DNA from: Gemmatimonadota bacterium
Lineage (GTDB): Bacteria; Gemmatimonadota; Gemmatimonadetes; Longimicrobiales; Gaopeijiaceae
Reading direction: 5' to 3'
DNA: 12,794 nt
Assembly: GCA_002731735.1 (NCBI GenBank)
Contig: PCCM01000032.1
Span: forward strand, 2,237-15,030
A program made the translations under genes and the position numbers. Each line of letters starts with the position of its first letter. The first letter of the stretch is position 1. The notes below the pieces were generated by a model, which was given only the letters and a program-made list of their open reading frames with translations, was not told the origin of the DNA and made no database searches. Below, one piece after another: positions 1 to 6,880 of this stretch.

Positions 1-237
1 CTGAGGGCGATGATGGCTCGTCGCGTGACGCTCAGGGGCACGGTTCTACGTGGGCGCTCGGTGCAAGAAAAGGCCGCTTTGACGAGGGTCTTCGAGGACC
101 AGCTTCTTTCATTCTTCTCGATCGGTGAGCTGAAGCCCGTGATCGAACGGGTCTTCCCGCCGGAGGAAGCAGCTGTGGCGCATCTAGTCATGGCGTCCAA
201 CCAGAACTTCGGGAAGCTGCTCATCGATTGGGGGTGA
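1..237 (+). CDS. NAD(P)H quinone oxidoreductase (zinc-type dehydrogenase superfamily), C-terminal fragment
   Basis: The reading frame is open from the left edge and stops with TGA at 235-237, leaving about 78 residues; the catalytic and Rossmann parts lie outside the window. The fragment matches the end of PIG3/Qor-like medium-chain reductases: an M-x-x-R-x-x-T-L-x-G-T-x-L-R-x-R-S stretch, then an E-K-A-A helix, a G-E-L-K-P-V-I-E-R-V-F-P segment, and the terminal A-x-A-H-x-x-M-x-S-x-x-x-x-G-K-L-L motif that packs near the cofactor site. Members of this family reduce quinones or other enones in the cytoplasm with NADPH. An internal ATG at position 10 lies in the middle of the domain and is not a plausible start. 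The gene converges with sucA, with one base between the two stop codons. The family call is firm; the substrate is unknown. Confidence 0.85.
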   Translation: MRAMMARRVTLRGTVLRGRSVQEKAALTRVFEDQLLSFFSIGELKPVIERVFPPEEAAVAHLVMASNQNFGKLLIDWG

Positions 238-238
238 G

Positions 239-3106
239 CTACTGAGCGGCCTCCGCGAATGCCTCCCGGATGACCCGGGCTTGTTCAACCACGTGATCGA
301 TGTGTTTACCCTCCGCGGGGCTCGCGTGCTCCGGTCGCGACACGTGATGGAGCTTCACCTCGCGGGGGACGACGGTCCGCAAGCGAGGACCGATGAAGGC
401 GAGCGCGCCCATGTTCCTCGGCTCCTCCTGGACCCACACGACCTCTTGGAGGTTGGGGTACCGAGCGACGAGTTGCTGTGTCTCACTCGAAGGGAACGGG
501 TAGAGCTCCTCCAGCTTGGCGATGGCTACGTTTCGAGCGCCCTCACGTAGATCGCTTCCTGCCAGGTCGTAGAAGAGCTTGCCGGAGCAGAGAACCAGGC
601 GGGTCACCGCCAGGCGGTCGATAGGGGGGCCCTCGACGTCCTGATCTCGGGGATCCAGGCAGGTCGGATCATCGAGCACGGCTTGGAATCTGCCATCGCA
701 CAGGTCCGATACGCGGGACGTGGCCATGGGATGCCGCAGTAGGCTCTTCGGAGACATCACCACGAGCGGCCGCTGCGGCCGGAGATGGGCCTGCTGCCGG
801 AGCAGGTGGTAGTACTGCGCCGGTGTGCTCGGGGATACGACCCGCATGTTGTCTTCGGCGCAGAGCTGGAGAAACCGCTCTAAGCGGGCGCTGGAATGTT
901 CGGGCCCCTGGCCCTCGTACCCGTGTGGCAGGAGCATTACCAAACTCGCGAGCTGTCCCCACTTTTCCCAGCCGGAGGCGACGAACTGGTCCACGGTGAC
1001 CTGTGCGGCGTTGACGAAATCTCCGAACTGGGCCTCCCACAACACCAAGGCGCGGCGCGACGCGACACTGAATCCGTATTCGAACCCCAGGACCGCCATC
1101 TCGGAGAGTGGCGAGTTGTGAACCTCGAAGCGGGCGCTTCCGAAGTCGGCGAGTGGCCTGTGCTCGAGTCCCGTCTTCGCGTCGTGCAAAACCAGATGTC
1201 GATGGCTGAAGGTTCCGCGTTGCGTGTCCTGGCCAGTGAGGCGAATGGGGATTCCCTCGCGGAGTAACGACCCGAAGGCCAGCGCCTCGGCATGGGCCCA
1301 GTCTACGGGTAGGTCGGGTCCGAAGTCCTCCTCGCGCCGGGCGAGCACGCGCTCGAGCTTCGGGTGGATGGTGAAGTCCGCGGGTGTTGCGAGCGTCGCC
1401 ACGTTGATCTCGGTGAGTACCTCCAACGGCACGTCGGGTGGGGCGACCCTGTCCGTTTCCCGAACGACACCGTCGCCGGACTCCGTACGGGACTCCCCCT
1501 CGCTCTGCACTTGCTGGCGCGCGTCCCTTAGGTATTCTGCCACGCGTTCCTGCATCCCCTCGACATCGTGGGCCGTCAGGACACCTTCGCCGACGAGCAG
1601 GTCCCCATACAGCGACCTGACCGTGGGGTGCTTCGTTATGGCCTCGGTTGCCAGCGGTTGGGTGTAGGCCGGCTCGTCACCCTCGTTATGACCGTATCTG
1701 CGGTATCCGACGAGATCGATGATGACGTCGTCGTGATATTCGGCCCGGTAGGCCATGGCGAGCCGGACAGCCGCCAGACACGCCTCCGGATCGTCGGCGT
1801 TGACGTGGATGATCGGGAAGCTGAATCCCTTGGCGAGGTCGCTTGCGTATCGTGTGGACCGGCCGTGGACCGGCAGCGTGGTGAATCCAATCTGATTGTC
1901 GACGATGATGTGGACCGTGCCGCCCGTCGTGTACCCGTCCAGCCTGCCGAGATTGAGGGTCTCGGCAACCACACCCTCCCCGGCGAAGGCTGCGTCTCCG
2001 TGGACGAGAATGGGGACCACCACCGCCGTATCCTGCTTCGTGTCCTGGTCGTATCCGGTATACTGGAGCCTCCTGGTCATGCCCTCCACAACCGGATTCA
2101 CGAATTCGAGGTGGCTGGGATTGGGAGCGAGAGTGATATGAACCGTTGAGCCGTCGGATAGACTCTGCTCTCCGCGGGCACCTTGATGGTACTTGACGTC
2201 CCCGGTTCCCTCGACCGTGAACGCCCCTTTCGCCTCGATCCCCTCGAATTCGCGGATGATGCCCTCGTACCCGAGGCCCACGATGTGGGCCAGGACGTTC
2301 AGTCGCCCGCGGTGCGACATACCCAACACAATCCGCTTTCCGCCCACGCTAGCCGATTCCCTGAGCACGAGATCCAACATGGGGACCATGACGTCCGTCC
2401 CTTCGATGGAGAAGCGCTTCTGACCGAGGTAGGAACGGTGGAGAAACTGCTCCAGGCTCTCGACCTCGGTGAGCCGTTGTAGAAGGCGCACCCGGTCCCC
2501 GGGCTCCAGCGGGCGTGTGTGCGTGCCGGACTCGACCTGGTTCCAAAGCCAACGGACGACGTTGGGGTCCTCGAGGTGTTCGAATTCGTATCCGATCGTC
2601 CCACAGTAGGCCTGCTGCAGTCGCTGGAGCACGTCGGCCAAGGACTCGTCGCGTCCGTTCTCGAACAACAGCGAGGCAGGGAGTTCTCGAAGCTCCTCTA
2701 CGCTCGTGCCGAAGAAGGACGGATCGAGCTGTGGGTGCCCGGGAGGCTCGGAGCCCAAGGGATCGATGGTCGAGAGTTGGTGCCCGTGGACCCGGTAGGC
2801 TTGAATGAACGATGTTGCATGCGCGACGGCACGGAGAAGACGACGCATCTTGTGCGTTTCTTGCCGTGCGGCGCTCAGTTCAGATGCGACCCTCTGCGAT
2901 CCGGCCCCTGCATCCGGTTGTATTCTTTCGCCATCGTTCTCTGCCAGGCCCTCGGGGACGATCAGACCGGCATCGGCCGTGGCCTCCGGGCCCAGGTCGA
3001 AGAATTTACGCCACACCTCCGGTACACCCTCGGGGTTACGCGCGAACTCTTCGTAGAGAGCCTGGGCGTAGGGGGCGTTCTGGCTGTCGAACGGCTTTTC
3101 GTCCAT
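239..3106 (-). CDS. sucA: 2-oxoglutarate dehydrogenase E1 component
   Basis: This 955-residue protein has the usual length of a classical OGDH E1, the thiamine-diphosphate decarboxylase of the 2-oxoglutarate dehydrogenase complex in the TCA cycle. Residues 6-40 form the short N-terminal E1 segment that docks to E2. The ThDP domain shows GMSHRGRLNVL (262-272), DVKYHQG (303-309), the SHLEFVNPVVEG motif (331-342), HGDAAFAGEGVV (369-380), VDNQIGFTT (402-410) and YRRYGHNEGDEP (468-479). The later transketolase-like half carries TGQDTQRGTFSHRH, LWEAQFGDFVNAAQ and HGYEGQGPEHSSAR, and the C-terminal domain contains VQEEPRNMGA. There is no N-terminal acyltransferase fusion of the mycobacterial Kgd type. 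The ATG at 3106 gives the proper N-terminus, although the upstream Shine-Dalgarno is weak. No E2 (sucB) or E3 (lpd) gene adjoins it downstream, where a convergent gene begins, so the partners must be encoded elsewhere. Confidence 0.97.
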   Translation of the reverse strand: MDEKPFDSQNAPYAQALYEEFARNPEGVPEVWRKFFDLGPEATADAGLIVPEGLAENDGERIQPDAGAGSQRVASELSAARQETHKMRRLLRAVAHATSFIQAYRVHGHQLSTIDPLGSEPPGHPQLDPSFFGTSVEELRELPASLLFENGRDESLADVLQRLQQAYCGTIGYEFEHLEDPNVVRWLWNQVESGTHTRPLEPGDRVRLLQRLTEVESLEQFLHRSYLGQKRFSIEGTDVMVPMLDLVLRESASVGGKRIVLGMSHRGRLNVLAHIVGLGYEGIIREFEGIEAKGAFTVEGTGDVKYHQGARGEQSLSDGSTVHITLAPNPSHLEFVNPVVEGMTRRLQYTGYDQDTKQDTAVVVPILVHGDAAFAGEGVVAETLNLGRLDGYTTGGTVHIIVDNQIGFTTLPVHGRSTRYASDLAKGFSFPIIHVNADDPEACLAAVRLAMAYRAEYHDDVIIDLVGYRRYGHNEGDEPAYTQPLATEAITKHPTVRSLYGDLLVGEGVLTAHDVEGMQERVAEYLRDARQQVQSEGESRTESGDGVVRETDRVAPPDVPLEVLTEINVATLATPADFTIHPKLERVLARREEDFGPDLPVDWAHAEALAFGSLLREGIPIRLTGQDTQRGTFSHRHLVLHDAKTGLEHRPLADFGSARFEVHNSPLSEMAVLGFEYGFSVASRRALVLWEAQFGDFVNAAQVTVDQFVASGWEKWGQLASLVMLLPHGYEGQGPEHSSARLERFLQLCAEDNMRVVSPSTPAQYYHLLRQQAHLRPQRPLVVMSPKSLLRHPMATSRVSDLCDGRFQAVLDDPTCLDPRDQDVEGPPIDRLAVTRLVLCSGKLFYDLAGSDLREGARNVAIAKLEELYPFPSSETQQLVARYPNLQEVVWVQEEPRNMGALAFIGPRLRTVVPREVKLHHVSRPEHASPAEGKHIDHVVEQARVIREAFAEAAQ

Positions 3107-3203
3107 CGGTCTCGTTGCTTGCTTCGACGATCCTCAAGATGGCTTCTAAACTAGCCACATTTTCGTCTGCGGGGAGTGCTCACTTTTCCGCGTCGCAAGC
3201 CAG

Positions 3204-3235
3204 TTGCCTCAATGGGCTATTCGTGCCAATATTAT
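3204..3235 (+). promoter_or_regulatory. Possible promoter of the FecA-like receptor gene
   Basis: TTGCCT at 3204-3209 and TATTAT at 3230-3235 resemble -35 and -10 hexamers, but the 20-base spacer is longer than the usual 16-18. The -10-like element would place the transcription start near 3242, directly at the Fur box, which is what a repressed iron gene would show. The -10 element alone is the better half. This is weak pattern evidence, and sigma factors in this lineage may prefer other sequences. Confidence 0.25.
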
Positions 3236-3242
3236 GGATGCG

Positions 3243-3261
3243 GTTGAGACTCGTTCTCATT
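3243..3261 (+). promoter_or_regulatory. Fur box upstream of the TonB-dependent receptor
   Basis: TGAGACTCGTTCTCA (3245-3259) is an inverted repeat, TGAGA-N5-TCTCA. It matches the classical 7-1-7 Fur operator form TGAGAATCATTCTCA at 13 of 15 positions, and the flanking T and T fit the 19-bp version. It lies about 100 bp before the start of a FecA-like siderophore receptor gene and just downstream of a -10-like TATTAT, the expected geometry for iron-dependent repression by Fur. It also lies about 140 bp upstream of the divergent sucA, so an effect on that gene is possible but unsupported. The regulator gene is not in the window. Confidence 0.75.
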
Positions 3262-3309
3262 TATTAGGAGGGGGAGGCAACACTACACTCGAGACAGGGC
3301 GAAACGATT

Positions 3310-3334
3310 AGGTGCCCTCCGAGCGAGGGCACCT
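3310..3334 (+). promoter_or_regulatory. Perfect hairpin in the 5' leader of the receptor gene
   Basis: GGTGCCCTC (3311-3319) and GAGGGCACC (3325-3333) form a perfect 9-bp inverted repeat around the loop CGAGC. An outer A-T pair makes the stem 10 bp. It sits between the Fur box and the start codon, ending 23 bases before the ATG and 8 bases before the purine-rich AGAGAG (3343-3348) that is the likely ribosome binding site. Only two T residues follow, so it does not look like an intrinsic terminator. It could stabilise the leader mRNA, tune translation or be a protein-binding palindrome. The structure is certain; the role is inferred. Confidence 0.55.
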
Positions 3335-3357
3335 TAACGGATAGAGAGCGTACTGCG

Positions 3358-5814
3358 ATGGAATTGAGGCGAATCATCCCCTTTGCCGCTTACAGCGCGG
3401 CCCTTCTTCTGGCCCCTCCAGTGTTCGCCCAAAGCGGTTCCGCTTCGGTCGGGGGCGTGGCCAGGTCGCAGGATGATGGCTCGGCACTCTGGGGTGCCAC
3501 GGTGGAGGTCGTTGGGACCTCCACCGTGGCGCTTAGTGACGAAGCGGGTCGGTACAGGCTCCGCGGGATTACGCCAGGAACCATCTCGTTGCGTTTCACG
3601 CGCATTGGATACACGACACTCACCAGGACCGTCACACTTGGTGCCGATGAAGCCGCGGTCGTGGATGCGCAGTTGGGAGAGGCGCCTCTTCGGGTGGACC
3701 CCATCAGGGTGCTCTTGAAGCGTACGCGTATGGTCGGTGATCCGCTGGACGTGAATGAAGCTCCGGGTTCCGTCCATGTGCTGGTGGCCGAAGATCTTGA
3801 CTCCCCGGCATTCGTTTTCGACAACGTTCACGACTTCCTCCGGCAGGTGCCCGGCGTGAATATCCGGGAGGAGGATGGGTTCGGATTACGCCCGAATATC
3901 GGATTGAGAGGGACGGGCAGCGAGCGCAGCTCGAAGATCACCCTCATGGAAGACGGCGTGCTGATGGCGCCAGCACCTTACGCGGCTCCCTCGGCCTACT
4001 ACTTCCCGGTCGCAGGAAGGATGGAGGCACTGGAAGTTCGGAAGGGATCGAGTCAGGTGCGGTACGGACCCCGCACGATCGGCGGGGCTCTCAATTTGGT
4101 ATCTGCAAGCATACCGGACCGTCTGACTTGGTTCGTGGAGGGCTCGGGAGGAGAGTACGGCAGTCTCCAAGGCCATGCTCGGGCCGGAGCCTCGGGCGCA
4201 CGATTCGGTTGGTTGCTGGAGGCGTACTCCTTGGACACGGGCGGCTTCAAGGAGTTGCCGAATGAGGCGAGCACGGGCTTCGATGTGGACGATTATATGG
4301 GGAAGGTCCGCGTCAACTCGGATCGCCTCGGGGATTCTTACCAGGAGCTGGAACTGAAGCTGGGGTACACCACGGAGGACTCCGATGAGACCTACTTGGG
4401 TCTGACCGATGAGGACTTCGGCAGTAACCCCTTGGCTCGTTATGCGGCCTCGGGCTCGGATCTCATGGAGGCCGACCACTCACAAATTCAGCTCCGGCAC
4501 TTCTGGACGCGGGGCAACGTCGATGTCACGACGACCGCTTACCGGAATGACTTCTCCCGCAATTGGTACAAGCTCGGGAAGGTGTTGGGTACGAAAATCA
4601 GCAGCGTCGTCGGAACGCCCGAGGACCACACATCGGCTCTCGACATCCTGAAGGGGGCAGACAGCGACCCCGACGCCTTGACCGTGCGTGCGAACAATCG
4701 CGAGTACTTCGGACAAGGTTTGCAGTCGGCTCTGGGACTCACGGTGGGGACACACGAACTGGAGTTGGGTGCCCGGTTTCACCAGGATGAAGAGGACCGT
4801 TTTCAGTGGGAAGACGGTTTCCAGATGCTTGATGGCTCGATGAGCCTTACCAGCGCCGGAGAGCACGGAACCCAGTCCAATCGGGTCAGCTCCGCGACCG
4901 CGGTGGCCGCGTTTCTGCAAGACGAAATTTCGCTAGGGTCGTGGACAATTACGCCGGGCGTCAGATTCGAGCACATAGAATTCACGCGCCTGGACTACGC
5001 CGGGGACGACCCGGCTCGAACGTCGCCCACACGCACCCGAGTGAACCGGGTCGATGCCTGGATCCCCGGGGTTGGATTCTCTTATCGGATGAGTGCCTTG
5101 AGGGTCTTCGGGGGAGTCCACCGTGGGTTCGGCCCTCCCGGGCCCGGAGCGGATGAGGCCACCCGCGCCGAGAGCAGCGTGAATTATGAGTTGGGGGGTC
5201 GTTGGCGGCGTTCTGGCCTGGCGGCGGAGGCCATTGGCTTCCTGACTTCGTACAGCAACATCTTGGGCGAGGCGACATTGGCCACTGGCGGGGATGGGAG
5301 TGGACAGGCGTTTAATGGAGGCAGCGCACGCGTGGCCGGTATCGAGGCGTCGCTGGATTACGACCTCTTATGGGCGGCTCCCGGCGTAACGCGGGTGCCG
5401 TTACGGCTGGCCTACACCTATACCCGTGAGTCGTTTCTCTCTGGGTTCGACTCTGACTACGGACCTTGGGGCACGGTCGCGGTGGGCGACCGCATGCCCT
5501 ACGTACCCCGCCATCAATTGAGTGGGAGCATCGGTTATGACCGTAAGAGTTGGAGGCTCTCGATCTCTATGAACGCTTCCGGAGCGATGCGGACTCAGGC
5601 GGGGTCTGGTCCCATTCCGGTGGGACAGGGCACGGACGCCTTCGTCGTTTTCAACACTTCCGGCCAGGTCCAGCTCGGCCAGCTTGGGACCCTCTTCGCC
5701 GGGCTGCAGAACGTCACGAACCAGATTCACGCCGTGGCTCGCCGGCCGGCCGGCTTGCGCCCGGGGTTGCCCCGCTCGTTCATGGTGGGTTTCCGCGTCG
5801 AGGGCGTGCGATAG
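3358..5814 (+). CDS. FecA-like TonB-dependent outer-membrane receptor with carboxypeptidase-regulatory-like N-terminal domain
   Basis: The 818-residue protein begins with a signal peptide (about residues 1-24, ending V-F-A-Q). Residues 28-108 form a carboxypeptidase-regulatory-like beta-sandwich (G-A-T-V-E-V-V-G-T ... G-R-Y-R-L-R-G-I ... I-G-Y). The plug domain runs from about 130 to 250, with F-L-R-Q-V-P-G-V-N-I-R, the GLRGTGSERSSK segment and VRYGPRTIGGALN (234-246), followed by the 22-strand-type barrel. A YLGLTDEDF motif (346-354) and the RYAASGSDLM segment are characteristic of FecA/COG4772 ferric-siderophore receptors. There is no FecR-interacting signalling domain and no fecIR nearby, so control by sigma-factor signalling is unlikely; an upstream Fur box suggests iron repression. 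The last residues are G-V-R rather than an aromatic, which is unusual for an outer-membrane barrel. The exact ligand cannot be read from the sequence. Confidence 0.93.
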   Translation: MELRRIIPFAAYSAALLLAPPVFAQSGSASVGGVARSQDDGSALWGATVEVVGTSTVALSDEAGRYRLRGITPGTISLRFTRIGYTTLTRTVTLGADEAAVVDAQLGEAPLRVDPIRVLLKRTRMVGDPLDVNEAPGSVHVLVAEDLDSPAFVFDNVHDFLRQVPGVNIREEDGFGLRPNIGLRGTGSERSSKITLMEDGVLMAPAPYAAPSAYYFPVAGRMEALEVRKGSSQVRYGPRTIGGALNLVSASIPDRLTWFVEGSGGEYGSLQGHARAGASGARFGWLLEAYSLDTGGFKELPNEASTGFDVDDYMGKVRVNSDRLGDSYQELELKLGYTTEDSDETYLGLTDEDFGSNPLARYAASGSDLMEADHSQIQLRHFWTRGNVDVTTTAYRNDFSRNWYKLGKVLGTKISSVVGTPEDHTSALDILKGADSDPDALTVRANNREYFGQGLQSALGLTVGTHELELGARFHQDEEDRFQWEDGFQMLDGSMSLTSAGEHGTQSNRVSSATAVAAFLQDEISLGSWTITPGVRFEHIEFTRLDYAGDDPARTSPTRTRVNRVDAWIPGVGFSYRMSALRVFGGVHRGFGPPGPGADEATRAESSVNYELGGRWRRSGLAAEAIGFLTSYSNILGEATLATGGDGSGQAFNGGSARVAGIEASLDYDLLWAAPGVTRVPLRLAYTYTRESFLSGFDSDYGPWGTVAVGDRMPYVPRHQLSGSIGYDRKSWRLSISMNASGAMRTQAGSGPIPVGQGTDAFVVFNTSGQVQLGQLGTLFAGLQNVTNQIHAVARRPAGLRPGLPRSFMVGFRVEGVR

Positions 5815-5839
5815 CGGCCACCCTGCTAGATTGAGCGGT

Positions 5840-5869
5840 TGGTAGCCTCGCCGACCGTTCGATCTACCA
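5840..5869 (+). terminator. Weak inverted repeat after the receptor gene
   Basis: TGGTAG (5840-5845) and CTACCA (5864-5869) are complementary, and an inner TCG/CGA pair could extend the stem across a small bulge. It lies 26 bases after the receptor stop codon and before pgeF. There is no T-run, so if it ends transcription it is not a standard intrinsic terminator. The low score reflects the short arms and long loop. Confidence 0.2.
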
Positions 5870-5875
5870 TGGCCT

Positions 5876-5908
5876 GAAGGCTGTTGTGAAGGAGTGCAGC
5901 GGACGCAT
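5876..5908 (+). repeat. Intergenic repeat, copy A (core GAAGGCTGTTG)
   Basis: GAAGGCTGTTG at 5876-5886 is shared exactly with two other spacers in the window (9735 and 12147). From the core to CGCAT (5904-5908) it also matches the 9735 copy with three mismatches and a 2-base insertion, so the shared unit is about 31-33 bp. Here it ends inside the start codon of pgeF and contains that gene's ribosome binding site. GCTG (5880-5883) can pair with CAGC (5897-5900), as in the other long copy. Confidence 0.55.
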
Positions 5909-6650
5909 GACAAAAGAGATCGCTGCTGGCGTTCCGCTTTACGTGGTCACGGACTGGGCTGATCGATTTCCGTGGTTGTTCGCCGGGATCACACACGCCG
6001 GATCTGGCCCCGATCCCTTCGATCTCCGGCTTTTCGGCGAGCCGGCTTCAGAACTGGCCCCGGCCCGGTGGAACGATCTGCTCCTGGCTTCGGCCTTCAC
6101 GGCGATGGTACATGCCCGCCAGGTCCACGAAACCCGTATCGTCGTCCATGATGGGGTCGGTGCCGGCGTCCGAGAGGCGGAGGGAGCCGCGGACGGGCAC
6201 GCCACGGCCGAATCCGGTGTTCTCTTGGCGGTCACCGTTGCTGACTGTGTGCCCGTCTACCTTCTCGACCCCGACGCGCGAGCGGTGGCCCTTCTGCACG
6301 CCGGATGGCGAGGGACCGCCGCCGGTATCCTTCCACACGGCATCGCGCTCCTCAGCCAGAGGTGGGGGACTGAGCCTGTAGACCTTCTCGTCCATCTGGG
6401 GCCGGCCATCTGCGGTGAGTGTTACGAGGTGGGCCCCGAGGTGTTCGAGGCACTCGGCTTAGAGGCCCCGCCCGATCCGGCTCCGGTAGACGTAAGAGTT
6501 GCTTTGGCTCGACAAGCGAGGGCAGCCGGCGTTCCGACCGAAAGCGTCTCCGTGTCGGACGTTTGCACGCTTTGCGGAGACAGAAACCTGTTCTCTCATC
6601 GCGCGGGGCGGACTGAGCGGCAGGTAGCCGTGGTGGGCATCCTGCCGTGA
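5907..6650 (+). CDS. pgeF: Peptidoglycan editing factor PgeF / YfiH-LACC1 family (DUF152) protein
   Basis: This 247-residue cytoplasmic protein belongs to the YfiH/LACC1 family, once called multicopper polyphenol oxidases. Members have purine nucleoside phosphorylase/deaminase-type activity, and E. coli PgeF prevents misincorporation of L-serine into peptidoglycan stem peptides. The metal and active-site signature is complete: H-A-R-Q-V-H (69-74), V-A-D-C (111-114), and L-H-A-G-W-R-G-T (130-137). The supporting motifs G-P-A-I-C-G-E-C-Y-E-V-G (165-176), C-T-L-C-G (220-224) and F-S-H-R (229-232) are also present. I chose the ATG at 5907 because AAGGAG lies at 5889-5894. A GTG at 5886 with AAGG just upstream would add seven residues and cannot be excluded. 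The stop overlaps the next gene in GTGA, suggesting translational coupling. Confidence 0.93.
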   Translation: MTKEIAAGVPLYVVTDWADRFPWLFAGITHAGSGPDPFDLRLFGEPASELAPARWNDLLLASAFTAMVHARQVHETRIVVHDGVGAGVREAEGAADGHATAESGVLLAVTVADCVPVYLLDPDARAVALLHAGWRGTAAGILPHGIALLSQRWGTEPVDLLVHLGPAICGECYEVGPEVFEALGLEAPPDPAPVDVRVALARQARAAGVPTESVSVSDVCTLCGDRNLFSHRAGRTERQVAVVGILP

Positions 6651-6880
6651 GTCAGAGGAAAGGGCGGGAGATCGACTCGTCAACGGACGTGGAAGCCGAC
6701 GTGGGCTTTTGTGGTGCCTGCACATTCGCGCGGCGCGTTGAGAACCGACGCGGATTGATTTTCTACAGGTGCGGACGTTCGGCGGCGGACCCCCGTTACC
6801 CTAAGTATCCGCCTATGCCGGTGCTTGAGTGCCCGGGTTTTGTGGCGATTCCTGCTTCTTCTCTTCCTCCTCGCTCCTGA
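6647..6880 (+). CDS. Small four-cysteine (zinc-ribbon-like) protein, function unknown
   Basis: The 77-residue protein starts with GTG inside the GTGA overlap with the pgeF stop, so it is probably translated by coupling. Its core is C22-x2-C25, a R-x-G-L-I-F-Y-R-C42-G-R-S stretch, D-P-R-Y-P-K-Y-P-P-M-P-V-L (48-60) and C62-P-G-F. Four cysteines in this spacing suggest a small metal-binding fold. I recall similar small uncharacterised proteins with F-Y-x-C and K-Y-P-x-x-P-V-x-x-C-x-G-[FY] in diverse bacteria, but I know no assigned function. No signal peptide or membrane segment is visible. The last 68 bases overlap the 3' end of the convergent hydrolase gene. The conserved-looking motif and the coupled start argue that it is real rather than a chance frame. 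Confidence 0.75.
   Translation: MSQRKGREIDSSTDVEADVGFCGACTFARRVENRRGLIFYRCGRSAADPRYPKYPPMPVLECPGFVAIPASSLPPRS

Noticed and set aside
1568..2149. 193-residue plus-strand open frame opposite sucA
   Set aside because: Antisense shadow of conserved ThDP-domain codons, with no recognisable domain or good ribosome binding site.
2519..3154. 211-residue plus-strand open frame opposite sucA
   Set aside because: It lies wholly in antisense to a certain gene, has no family resemblance, and follows from high-GC codon structure.
3310..3337. Leader hairpin as an intrinsic terminator
   Set aside because: Only two T residues follow the stem, and a coding gene starts 23 bases later.
3886..4479. 197-residue minus-strand open frame opposite the receptor gene
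   Set aside because: Antisense shadow within the plug and barrel region, with no family features.
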